Origin: Candidatus Omnitrophota bacterium
GTDB lineage: Bacteria > Omnitrophota > Gorgyraeia > 2-02-FULL-51-18
DNA length: 16,956 nucleotides
NCBI GenBank assembly: GCA_023247935.1
Contig: JAHFFM010000020.1
Location: 1 to 16,956, forward strand
Reading direction: 5' to 3'
The notes under the pieces were generated by a model, which made no database searches, was not told the origin of the DNA, and worked only from the letters and a program-made list of their open reading frames with translations. Below, piece by piece: positions 7,201 to 13,935 of this stretch. Both the position numbers and the translations under genes were made by a program. The first letter of the stretch is position 1. Each line of letters opens with the position of its first letter.

Positions 7201-8817
7201 TTAAAGTTTAATTAATTTTGCATCCAAAATATTTTTTGACTGACGGATCTGCTTCATCACATTTTCCGGGATTTCGCTGTCAATTTTAATCAATGTTTTT
7301 GCGAGGCCGCCTTGAACGTCGCGGCCCAAAGTCATGCCCGCGATATTGACCTGATTACTTCCCAGAAGCGTTCCGATTTGACCCACAATACCGGGAACGT
7401 CCTTATTGGTGATGAGCAGCAAGTACCCGTCTGGGATCGCTTCCACGTCAAAACTGTCAATCACGACAATACGCGTGTCTTTTTTGGAAATCACGGTGCC
7501 AGCGACGCGCGTGGTTTTTTTGTCGGTTTTCACGTCGATTTGCACTAAGTTCGCGTAGCGCTCGGCAGTGGATGACTTGGATTCGATTACTTTAATTCCC
7601 CGCTCCTTGGCCAATACGGAAGCATTCACGTAATTGACGTTTTCGGCAAGCATGGGCGTCAAAATTCCTTTTAAAATAGAAACCGTGATCGGTGTGGTTT
7701 CGCATTCCGCGGCTTGACCCAAGTAGCGGACGTCAATTGAAAGCACCTGGCCTTCCAACAGCTGCGCGGCAAACACGCCCAATTTTTCAGCCAAATACAA
7801 ATAAGGCCTAATCTGCTCCAAAACTTCCGGGTCCACAAAAGGAATATTCACCGCATTTTTAGAGCCTCGTCCATGCAAATATTCAATAATGCTTTGAGCC
7901 ACATCCACGGCAACCGCTACCTGCGCTTCTTCCGTGGAAGCTCCTTGATGCGGGGTCATGATGGATTGAGGAAGTTTAAAAAGTTCAAAATCTTTAGCTG
8001 GAGGTTCGGTCTCAAACACGTCCAAACCAACGCCCGCGACTTGACCGGCTCGAATCGCTTCTGCCAGAGCCTTTTCATCAATCAAACCGCCGCGCGCGCA
8101 ATTCACGATACGCACACCTTTTTTCATGATTTTAAATTCTTTCGCGCCGATCATATGCCGGTTTTCATTGGTAAGCGGCATATGCAGCGTCACAAAATCA
8201 GATCTTTTCAGCAAGTCTTCGAAAGAAACGACTTCAACGCCCATTTGAAGCGCCTTTTCCGCGCGCAAAAAAGGATCAAATGCGATCACGCGCATGCCAA
8301 AAGCCTGAGCGCGCTTGGCTACTTCGGTTCCAATGCGACCAAGACCCGCGATCCCAAGCGTCTTTTCATAAAGCTCAATGCCTGTAAATTTTTTTCTTTC
8401 CCATTCTCCGCGCTTCACGGAATTATTCGCTTCGGGAATGTTGCGGGCCAGAGCCATCAAAAGACAAAAAGCCAGCTCCGCAGCCGAGATGGTATTTCCA
8501 CCCGGCGTGTTGATCACAACAATTCCTCTTTTAGAGGCGGCTTCCACATCCACATTGTCCAAACCCACGCCCGCACGGCCAATTACTTTTAATTGTTTGG
8601 CGGCGGCAATAACTTCCGCAGTGATTTGGGTTCCGGAACGAACCACACAAGCATCCGCGTCTGAAATTAATTTCTTAAGCTCTTCAAGCGGCTGTTTGGT
8701 TTTAATCAAGACTTCAAAATTTTTCTGAGCTTCGAAAAGCGCCAAGCCTTCCGCCGCTAAATCATCACAAATAAGAATTTTAAAAGTGCCTTTTTTGGCC
8801 ATCGTCGCTTGGCTCAT
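7201..8817 (-). CDS. serA: D-3-phosphoglycerate dehydrogenase (long, ACT-containing form)
   Basis: SerA oxidises 3-phosphoglycerate to 3-phosphohydroxypyruvate with NAD+, the first step of the phosphorylated serine pathway. The 538-residue protein has the substrate domain, then the NAD-binding GLGRIGTEVAKRA. The catalytic Arg lies in NCARGGLIDE, Glu in VFETEPP and His in TPHQGAST. An intervening ASB-type domain follows (about 330-450). It ends in an ACT domain (from about 462, GYLLLITNKDVPGIVGQIG). This is the long type, which in other bacteria is often subject to serine feedback through the C-terminal domains. The ATG overlaps the aminotransferase stop by 4 nt (ATGA), so the two enzymes for consecutive reactions are translationally coupled. 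Confidence 0.96.
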   Translation of the reverse strand: MSQATMAKKGTFKILICDDLAAEGLALFEAQKNFEVLIKTKQPLEELKKLISDADACVVRSGTQITAEVIAAAKQLKVIGRAGVGLDNVDVEAASKRGIVVINTPGGNTISAAELAFCLLMALARNIPEANNSVKRGEWERKKFTGIELYEKTLGIAGLGRIGTEVAKRAQAFGMRVIAFDPFLRAEKALQMGVEVVSFEDLLKRSDFVTLHMPLTNENRHMIGAKEFKIMKKGVRIVNCARGGLIDEKALAEAIRAGQVAGVGLDVFETEPPAKDFELFKLPQSIMTPHQGASTEEAQVAVAVDVAQSIIEYLHGRGSKNAVNIPFVDPEVLEQIRPYLYLAEKLGVFAAQLLEGQVLSIDVRYLGQAAECETTPITVSILKGILTPMLAENVNYVNASVLAKERGIKVIESKSSTAERYANLVQIDVKTDKKTTRVAGTVISKKDTRIVVIDSFDVEAIPDGYLLLITNKDVPGIVGQIGTLLGSNQVNIAGMTLGRDVQGGLAKTLIKIDSEIPENVMKQIRQSKNILDAKLIKL

Positions 8818-9905
8818 GATTTAAATCCATTCTTGGCCATGGCGTCTTTGAACGCGTTCATGCCTGTTTTAGCGTCATTCATGGTGCAAGCATAGCCCAT
8901 ATGCGCAAAACGGATAATCTTGCCTTGCAATTCACCCTGACCGTCGGCCATGATCACACTGTGTTCATCACGCATAATTTTAATCACATTCCCGGAAACA
9001 ATGCCTTCAGGCATCACAATCGCGGTCAAACCATTCGAAGGCGCTTTAGAAAATAATTTCAATCCCATGTCGAAAATTTCTTTTCTCACCCAGGCAGCAA
9101 CATCCGAATGACGCTTCCAGACATTTTCCATGCCTTCATTCAAGAGCATTTTAAGCGCCACATCAAGTCCACGAATCAAGCTAACCGCAGGCGTAAAAGC
9201 GGTGTCGCTTTTTTTAATAGCCTTAATGGTGTCGGCAAAATTGAAATAATATTTTGGGAGAGTTGATTTAGTGATGGCGTTTTGCGCGCGCTCGCTTGCC
9301 GCGACAAAAGCTAAACCCGGAGGAAGCATCATTCCTTTTTGGCTGCCGCAAACCACCACATCCACGCCCCACTCGTCCATCTTTATAGGATCACAAACCA
9401 AACCGCTGATAGCATCCACCAGCAAAAGAGCGCCTGATTTCTGAGTAACTTGCGCGATTTCCTTTACCGGATGCGTCACGGCGGTGGATGTTTCGCAAAG
9501 CGTCATCAAAACGCCTTTGGCTTGAGGGTTGCCTTTAAGCGCCTGCTCCACGTCCTGAGCTGAGAAAGCCTCGCTTGAAGGTTTTTCAATGCTCTTCACA
9601 TCCAATCCATAAGCTTTGGCGATGTCACGGTAACGCTCACCCCATTTACCGGCGCTAAACGCAAGAATTGTATCGCCTTTTGAAAAAAGATTCGTGATAG
9701 AGCCTTCCATGGCGCCGGTCCCGGAAGCCGCGAAAAGCATCACGGGATGCTTGGTGCAAAATAATTTTTGAAGGTCCGCGAAAACACGTTCCAAAATCGC
9801 TTGGAATTCTTTCGTGCGATGATGAATCATGGGAAGCGCGGTAGCTTCTAAAATTTGTTTCGGGACATTCGTGGGTCCCGGAGTCAACAAAAGATGTTCC
9901 TTCAT
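8814..9905 (-). CDS. Class V aminotransferase, probable phosphoserine aminotransferase
   Basis: This is a PLP-dependent transaminase of the alanine-glyoxylate/serine-glyoxylate type. The 363 residues include the N-terminal LLTPGPTNVP, FAASGTGAME, the PLP-ring Asp164 in LVDAISG and the Schiff-base Lys190 in CGSQKGMMLPPG. The C terminus has IIRFAHMGY. By family it could use alanine or serine with glyoxylate. The 4-nt overlap with serA, and the absence of a classical serC beside it, favour conversion of phosphohydroxypyruvate to phosphoserine. Substrate use is an inference from context. The start has AAGGAAA about 4-6 nt upstream of the ATG. Upstream lies hairpin C, so this gene and serA may form a sub-unit of the long run. 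Confidence 0.9.
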   Translation of the reverse strand: MKEHLLLTPGPTNVPKQILEATALPMIHHRTKEFQAILERVFADLQKLFCTKHPVMLFAASGTGAMEGSITNLFSKGDTILAFSAGKWGERYRDIAKAYGLDVKSIEKPSSEAFSAQDVEQALKGNPQAKGVLMTLCETSTAVTHPVKEIAQVTQKSGALLLVDAISGLVCDPIKMDEWGVDVVVCGSQKGMMLPPGLAFVAASERAQNAITKSTLPKYYFNFADTIKAIKKSDTAFTPAVSLIRGLDVALKMLLNEGMENVWKRHSDVAAWVRKEIFDMGLKLFSKAPSNGLTAIVMPEGIVSGNVIKIMRDEHSVIMADGQGELQGKIIRFAHMGYACTMNDAKTGMNAFKDAMAKNGFKS

Positions 9906-9928
9906 GAAATTTCCTTTTTTTGTCGTGC

Positions 9929-10028
9929 TCTAGCGTATAGCGAATAGAAAATACGCGCTAGAAATAGAAAATAAAGGTCGCGAAGCGACTCTGCCCTACC
10001 TTCTATCTCCTATACGCTATCCGCTAGA
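9929..10028. repeat. Heptad-repeat hairpin C (clpP/aminotransferase gap)
   Basis: The termini TCTAGCG (9929-9935) and CGCTAGA (10022-10028) pair. The 25-nt arms 9929-9953 and 10004-10028 agree at 21 positions. Three of the four mismatches are exactly 7 nt apart, matching tandem units such as TAGCGTA and TAGCGAA. A second small stem lies in the loop (GTCGC, GAA, GCGAC; 9977-9989). On the coding strand this inner stem is followed by CTTTATTTT, so weak termination or attenuation is possible. The element begins 3 nt after the clpP stop codon. Confidence 0.85.
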
Positions 10029-10031
10029 ACT

Positions 10032-10631
10032 CTATTTTTTTATGGACCTTATGTTCGCGACCACTTCGTCGACGACCCCATAAGACTTAGCCTCTTCCGC
10101 GGACATAAAATAATCTCTATCGCCGTCTTTGGCGATTTTGGCAATTTCCTGACCCGTGTGTTTCGCGAGAATCCGGTTCAAACGCTCCTTCATCCCCAAT
10201 ATTTCCCTGGCTTGGATTTCAATGTCCGAAGCCATGCCCTGCGCGCCGCCCCAAGGCTGGTGAATCATCACGCGTGAGTTCGGCAGCGTGTACCGCTTGC
10301 CTTTGGTGCCAGCACAAAGCAGCACAGCTCCCATGCTGGCAGCCTGACCAATGCAATACGTGGCGACATCACATTTTAAAAATTGCATGGTGTCATAAAT
10401 CGCTAGACCACTCGTCACCGAACCTCCCGGCGAATTAATGTACACATGGATGTCTTTTTCAGGGTCTTCCATTTGAAGAAAAAGAAGCTGGGCCACAATC
10501 AAATTAGCCACATTGTCATCAATGGGAGTGCCAATAAAAATAACCCTGTCTTTTAAAAGACGTGAATAAATATCATAAGCCCGTTCCCCGCGGCCCGTTT
10601 GCTCGATTACCATCGGTACAAGAATACTCAT
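10032..10631 (-). CDS. clpP: ATP-dependent Clp protease proteolytic subunit
   Basis: ClpP forms the tetradecameric serine protease chamber that degrades proteins fed by a Clp ATPase. The 199-residue protein has the full triad: Ser99 in GQAASMGA, His124 in RVMIHQPWGG and Asp173 in RDYFMSAEEA. Their spacing of 25 and 49 residues is the same as in E. coli ClpP. INSPGGSVTSG forms the oxyanion region. The start has AGGAG (10637-10641) 5 nt before the ATG. It follows tig, as in many bacteria, but clpX is not next; the aminotransferase gene follows instead. The ATPase partner must be encoded elsewhere. The gene is flanked on both sides by inverted repeats (C and D). Confidence 0.97.
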   Translation of the reverse strand: MSILVPMVIEQTGRGERAYDIYSRLLKDRVIFIGTPIDDNVANLIVAQLLFLQMEDPEKDIHVYINSPGGSVTSGLAIYDTMQFLKCDVATYCIGQAASMGAVLLCAGTKGKRYTLPNSRVMIHQPWGGAQGMASDIEIQAREILGMKERLNRILAKHTGQEIAKIAKDGDRDYFMSAEEAKSYGVVDEVVANIRSIKK

Positions 10632-10655
10632 AATGACTCCTATACTATATAAAAT

Positions 10656-10777
10656 GCGGTTGAGGGTGTGTTGTGGGTAGTGAGGCTGGGATGAGGGTGA
10701 GGAAAGAAAATGAATATTCCGAGCTTGTATTTCCTCATCCCCATCCTCGACTCACTACCCACAACCCACCCCCGCCC
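10656..10777. repeat. Long imperfect inverted repeat D (tig/clpP gap)
   Basis: GTTGTGGGTAGTGAG (10670-10684) pairs perfectly with 10751-10765, and the inner TGAGGAAA (10698-10705) pairs with 10730-10737. The segment between them matches at roughly three quarters of positions, and a 5-of-6 extension lies outside. The arms are about 40-50 nt with a 24-nt loop. One arm is G-rich and the other C-rich, with short similar words (GTGGG, GTGAG, TGGGA, GAGGG) that suggest decayed tandem units. It occupies nearly all of the 156-nt gap. No clear T-run follows on the coding strand. Confidence 0.85.
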
Positions 10778-10787
10778 TATTATTTTT

Positions 10788-12005
10788 TTATTCTTCGAAT
10801 TTCGCGTTCGCGATCAAAAAATCTACGGTTTTCTTTTCCCGGAGACTTTCGCGTAGATCCTCTTCAAAAACGCGGCGCACCTCTTCCAATGGACGCCCTG
10901 ACTGTTCACAAAGCGACTTCAATTTTAATTCCAACTCTGCTTCGTCGAGCTCGATTTTTTCAAGCTCCGCGATTCTGTTTAAAATAAAATAAAGCTTCAC
11001 CTGTTCCTTGGCTTTTTCCAAAGATTCTTTTTCCAATTCAGGCAGTTCGGATTTCCAATTTTCTTCAGCCGTGCCCATTTGAGCGAAACGGCGCTGTGTT
11101 TGTTCGATTAAGCGCTCTTTTTGACGCTCGATCAAACTTTCCGGAAGCGCGAAATTTGCCGACTTCAATAATTTTTGAAACAATTGCTGTTTCATTTTTT
11201 CCATAGAGTCTGATTGTTTGTAAGAACCTAATTCTTTTTGAACCGCTTCCCGGATTTCTGCAGCACTTTGACGGCCAACCGCCTTGGCTAATTCATCATC
11301 CAAAACAGGGACGTTTTTTTTCTGAATGCTTTTGATTTTAAGGCGCGTATAAGGCTGGCCATCCCGGCTGACTTCTACCGCATCTTCAGGCTTAGCACCC
11401 ACCACTTTTTGATAAAAATCATCCCCTTCATTCTGTTCGACCGCAATCAAAACCCCGTTTCGGCCGGGACGATAGGCGCCATCTTTCCAAATCTCAACGT
11501 CCGCCACGATAAAATCGCTCTGCTGGATCGACCTGATTTCCAGCACCGCATCAAAAGTGGCCCTTGATTCCAGAAAGGATTGAATGCCTTTTTCGATTTC
11601 ATCCGCCGACACCTCGGAAGATTCACGCTTTAGAGAAATCCCTTTATAATTTTTAAGAGAAATTTCAGGAGACTCTTCAAACTCAGCGTAGAAAGCGAGT
11701 TTTTGCCCGCGTTCATATTTCACTTCGGAAATCTTGGGAAGAGAAACGGGTGAGAGTTTTTCTGTTTCAATGGATTGATGATAAATTTCAGGAATAAGCG
11801 ATTTCAACACCTCATCCCTGGCTTCGTCTTTATAACGCTTTTCCACTAATTCTACTGGCGCTTTGCCTTCACGAAATCCGGGAATACGCGCGGCGCGCTG
11901 GAATTCTTTCATGATTTCCAGGTAACGGATTTCAACCGTCTGCGCGTCCACTTCGACGGACATTTGAACTTTGCAATCTTTGGCTCTTTTTAAATTAATC
12001 TTCAT
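10788..12005 (-). CDS. tig: Trigger factor (ribosome-associated chaperone), reduced PPIase domain
   Basis: Trigger factor binds the ribosomal exit tunnel and shields nascent chains. The 405-residue protein has the N-terminal ribosome-binding domain with GFREGKAP at 43-50, equivalent to the E. coli FRK loop but with Glu at the Lys46 position. The long helical C-terminal chaperone domain (about 235-405) is present. The middle FKBP-type PPIase segment (about 151-232) is shortened. The usual DGEEFEGG and GxGxMIPGFE stretches are not recognisable, although the closing KKNVPVLDDELAKAVG is. It is therefore likely a chaperone with little or no prolyl isomerase activity, which is an inference. The ATG overlaps the end of hpf by 11 nt, and clpP follows after repeat D. 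Confidence 0.93.
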   Translation of the reverse strand: MKINLKRAKDCKVQMSVEVDAQTVEIRYLEIMKEFQRAARIPGFREGKAPVELVEKRYKDEARDEVLKSLIPEIYHQSIETEKLSPVSLPKISEVKYERGQKLAFYAEFEESPEISLKNYKGISLKRESSEVSADEIEKGIQSFLESRATFDAVLEIRSIQQSDFIVADVEIWKDGAYRPGRNGVLIAVEQNEGDDFYQKVVGAKPEDAVEVSRDGQPYTRLKIKSIQKKNVPVLDDELAKAVGRQSAAEIREAVQKELGSYKQSDSMEKMKQQLFQKLLKSANFALPESLIERQKERLIEQTQRRFAQMGTAEENWKSELPELEKESLEKAKEQVKLYFILNRIAELEKIELDEAELELKLKSLCEQSGRPLEEVRRVFEEDLRESLREKKTVDFLIANAKFEE

Positions 12006-12336
12006 TCTCCAAACCTTTCGCGGTAACTTTTACAGGACGGCGGCGGCCTTTATGGTCTTTTACGCGCTCATGCTGCTTGCTGAGCTTGCGCTGAATGCTG
12101 CCGAAGCAGTTATCGAACGCGGCGTACATGTCTTCACTGTCTTCTTTACAGACGACGCGCAAGTTTTTTCCAAGAAGCGTGATTTCGGCGATGCTTCTGA
12201 TTTTTTGAACATCTAAAACCACATGCACCGACTCGATCTTCAAAGCGTACTTATCGAGCTTTTCGATCTTCTTTTCAATGTACTCTTTGAGTGGGGCAGT
12301 TATCCGAAAATGGCGTCCGCTGATGTCGATTTCCAT
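11995..12336 (-). CDS. hpf: Ribosome hibernation promoting factor (short form)
   Basis: HPF/RaiA proteins bind the 30S decoding region and idle ribosomes in stress or stationary phase. The 113-residue product shows the beta-alpha-beta-beta-beta-alpha pattern: MEIDISGRHFRITAPLKEYI, a basic helix, VHVVLDV, AEITLLGKNLRV and DMYAAFDNCFGSIQRKLSKQ. There is no C-terminal dimerisation domain, so it is a short-form protein. The start at 12336 is chosen because it matches the family N terminus and has AAGGA 7 nt upstream. An in-frame extension to 12408 would read through the GC palindrome into non-homologous sequence. It follows lptB, as in proteobacteria, but without the usual intervening rpoN, and overlaps tig by 11 nt. 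Confidence 0.93.
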   Translation of the reverse strand: MEIDISGRHFRITAPLKEYIEKKIEKLDKYALKIESVHVVLDVQKIRSIAEITLLGKNLRVVCKEDSEDMYAAFDNCFGSIQRKLSKQHERVKDHKGRRRPVKVTAKGLENED

Positions 12337-12343
12337 AAATCCA

Positions 12344-12348
12344 TCCTT
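12344..12348 (-). promoter_or_regulatory. Ribosome binding site deciding the hpf start
   Basis: AAGGA lies 7 nt before the ATG at 12336 on the minus strand. It supports the short start over the in-frame upstream ATG at 12408. Confidence 0.65.
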
Positions 12349-12377
12349 ATCAATATTTGTCTTTTTATCATGGCAAA

Positions 12378-12401
12378 GGCGACCCGCCGGGCCGCCCCTA
12401 C
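12378..12401. repeat. GC-rich palindrome in the lptB/hpf gap
   Basis: GGCGACCC (12378-12385) pairs with GGGCCGCC (12389-12396) around a 3-nt GCC loop, with one G/T-type mismatch. It continues into CCCTAC at 12396-12401. The pattern GTAGGGGCGnCC...CGCC on the minus strand resembles the palindrome inside proS (GCAGGGGCGCAC...). It lies in the 113-nt gap between lptB and hpf; apart from a weak 5-bp stem (12411-12424), I see nothing else definite there. Confidence 0.65.
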
Positions 12402-12449
12402 TCTGCAAATCCGTTAGAAAACGGAAATGATTATGTTATCACACTCGGC

Positions 12450-13172
12450 CTACATCGTAAACTTTTCGCCGAGGTATATCTTGCGCGCTTCCTTATTCTC
12501 GACCAGTTCGTTTTTCGTGCCGGATATCAGGATTTTGCCTTCATACATAATGTAGGCGCGGTCGGTAATGGACAGGGTTTCCCGCACATTGTGATCCGTC
12601 AACAAGATACCCAAGCCTTTATTCTTAAGATCCCGAATCAATTGTTGGCAATCCGAAACCGCGATGGGATCAATCCCGGAAAAAGGCTCATCCAGCAGAA
12701 TACATAAAGGGTGCGTCACGAGCGCCCGGGTGATTTCTAAACGCCTTCTTTCCCCGCCTGACAAAGTATAAGCTCTTGATTTTCGAAGATGAGCGATACC
12801 CAATTCGTTAAGTAATTCCTCAAGCCTTTTTTTGCGCTCAGGCCTTGGAATCTCAAGCGTTTCCAAGATGGCCATGATATTTTCCTCCACAGTCAAGCGG
12901 CGGAATATCGAGGGCTCCTGCGACAAATAACCAACCCCCAATTGGGCTCGTTTATGCATGGGGTAACGGCTCACGTCCCGATGGTCAAACAAAATGTTCC
13001 CGCTGTCAGGCCGCACCAGCCCGGTCACCATATAAAACGTGGTGGTTTTACCAGCGCCGTTCGGCCCCAAAAGGCCCACGATCTCACCGGGATTAATGGT
13101 GATATCCACCCCGTTCACAACCGTGCGGCCGCCGTAAGATTTTTTTAGTGTTCTAGTTTCTAAAAGTGCCAT
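12450..13172 (-). CDS. lptB: LPS export ABC transporter ATPase LptB
   Basis: LptB powers extraction of lipopolysaccharide from the inner membrane together with LptF and LptG, delivering it to LptC. The 240-residue protein has Walker A in GPNGAGKTTT, a Q-loop region near YLSQEPSIFRRLTVEEN, the signature LSGGERRR, Walker B in CILLDEPFSGIDP and the H-loop TDHNVRE. SIFRRLTVEEN is typical of LptB and separates it from branched-chain amino acid ATPases of the same superfamily. Its start lies inside the end of lptC (20-nt overlap), with AGGG-rich sequence upstream of the ATG. Kdo synthesis genes precede it. lptF and lptG are not in the window. Confidence 0.96.
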   Translation of the reverse strand: MALLETRTLKKSYGGRTVVNGVDITINPGEIVGLLGPNGAGKTTTFYMVTGLVRPDSGNILFDHRDVSRYPMHKRAQLGVGYLSQEPSIFRRLTVEENIMAILETLEIPRPERKKRLEELLNELGIAHLRKSRAYTLSGGERRRLEITRALVTHPLCILLDEPFSGIDPIAVSDCQQLIRDLKNKGLGILLTDHNVRETLSITDRAYIMYEGKILISGTKNELVENKEARKIYLGEKFTM

Positions 13173-13935
13173 CCAGGATTCCCTCGGTTGTTCCTTTGTG
13201 CAACGTCACTTCCGGGTTGCCCTCCAGCCGAATGGAGCCCGTGTCCACCGTATAAATCGCGCGATTGGAGCGCGTCATATCCGCGCCGCGCTCGATCACG
13301 ACACTTCCGATCGCGACAATTTCTTTGATTTTTTTCTTATCCGCGTCAAAATTTACGTCCATGCGGTTCGCGGATAAAATCCCCTTCGCGTCCACCACCT
13401 TTACCTTGCGATAAAAAGACATGGTGTTCAAATTATAAAAAATTTTAAGCGGCCCCTGACAAACCAGATTTGTGTTGTTGTTAATCGTCATATGGATGTC
13501 GCGGTTCAACTGAATAAAACCTTCGTTCGGCTTTCCGAAAGCGCCTCGACCCACCACTTTGGCATTTTGATGATCCACTTCCACGCGGGAATCCGTGCGA
13601 AGCGTGCCGCCGTCCTGCGACCATTGAACATGGTCCGTGCGAATCAGTGTGTTGTCGCGCAAACGCAACGTGACGTTTTGGTTTAAATAAACCGACTGGC
13701 CGGGATCGATTTTCGCAGTGTCCCCCTCAAGCGTCCAACTGGATTTTCCCGTGTAATCAAAGCCTGATAAACTGAACTTATCGAATTTTTGGTCATGGCT
13801 GGATTGAATTAATTCCTCCCGCCTGGGGTTAAGCGCGTGAACGGTTTTTTCATTCTTGATTTTCCAATAATAAAAAGAAACCGCAGCCACGATGATAATG
13901 GGAAGTAAAAGCAAAGGAAAATTCTTCGATTTCAT
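13153..13935 (-). CDS. lptC: LptC with an OstA/LptA-like C-terminal extension
   Basis: LptC is a bitopic periplasmic protein that receives LPS from LptB2FG and passes it to LptA. The 260-residue product starts with MKSKNF and one membrane anchor (about residues 5-24: PLLLLPIIIVAAVSFYYW). A first beta-rich LptC-type region runs to about 120. A second beta-rich stretch (about 165-255) reads like LptA/OstA repeats (LSANRMDVNFDADKKKIKEI, VAIGSVVIERGADMTRSNRA). It is longer than the roughly 190-residue E. coli LptC. No separate lptA lies between it and lptB, so one protein may provide both modules. The ATG at 13935 overlaps the kdsC stop (TAATG), which decides it over an in-frame ATG at 13968. Confidence 0.85.
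   Translation of the reverse strand: MKSKNFPLLLLPIIIVAAVSFYYWKIKNEKTVHALNPRREELIQSSHDQKFDKFSLSGFDYTGKSSWTLEGDTAKIDPGQSVYLNQNVTLRLRDNTLIRTDHVQWSQDGGTLRTDSRVEVDHQNAKVVGRGAFGKPNEGFIQLNRDIHMTINNNTNLVCQGPLKIFYNLNTMSFYRKVKVVDAKGILSANRMDVNFDADKKKIKEIVAIGSVVIERGADMTRSNRAIYTVDTGSIRLEGNPEVTLHKGTTEGILDGTFRN

Noticed and set aside
7873..8592. 239-residue open frame on the plus strand opposite serA
   Set aside because: It lies wholly antisense to a well-conserved gene. Its translation is rich in Phe, His and Arg with no recognisable motif, as expected of a shadow frame.
10632..10660. Promoter before clpP (TATAGT in TTTATATAGTATAGG)
   Set aside because: The -10-like word is very close to the ribosome site and no credible -35 box lies at the right distance.
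10673..10987. Plus-strand open frame through repeat D into tig
   Set aside because: It is a low-complexity translation of the repeat followed by sequence antisense to tig.
12337..12375. Promoter before hpf (TTGCCA with a downstream TATTGAT)
   Set aside because: Spacing and -10 match are poor; a chance AT-rich match cannot be excluded.
12337..12408. Upstream in-frame start for hpf adding 24 residues
   Set aside because: The added residues come from the GC palindrome and have no family similarity, while the internal ATG has a good ribosome binding site.
12411..12424. Small stem CCGTT/AACGG after lptB as a terminator
   Set aside because: Only 5 bp, with no T-run following on the minus strand.
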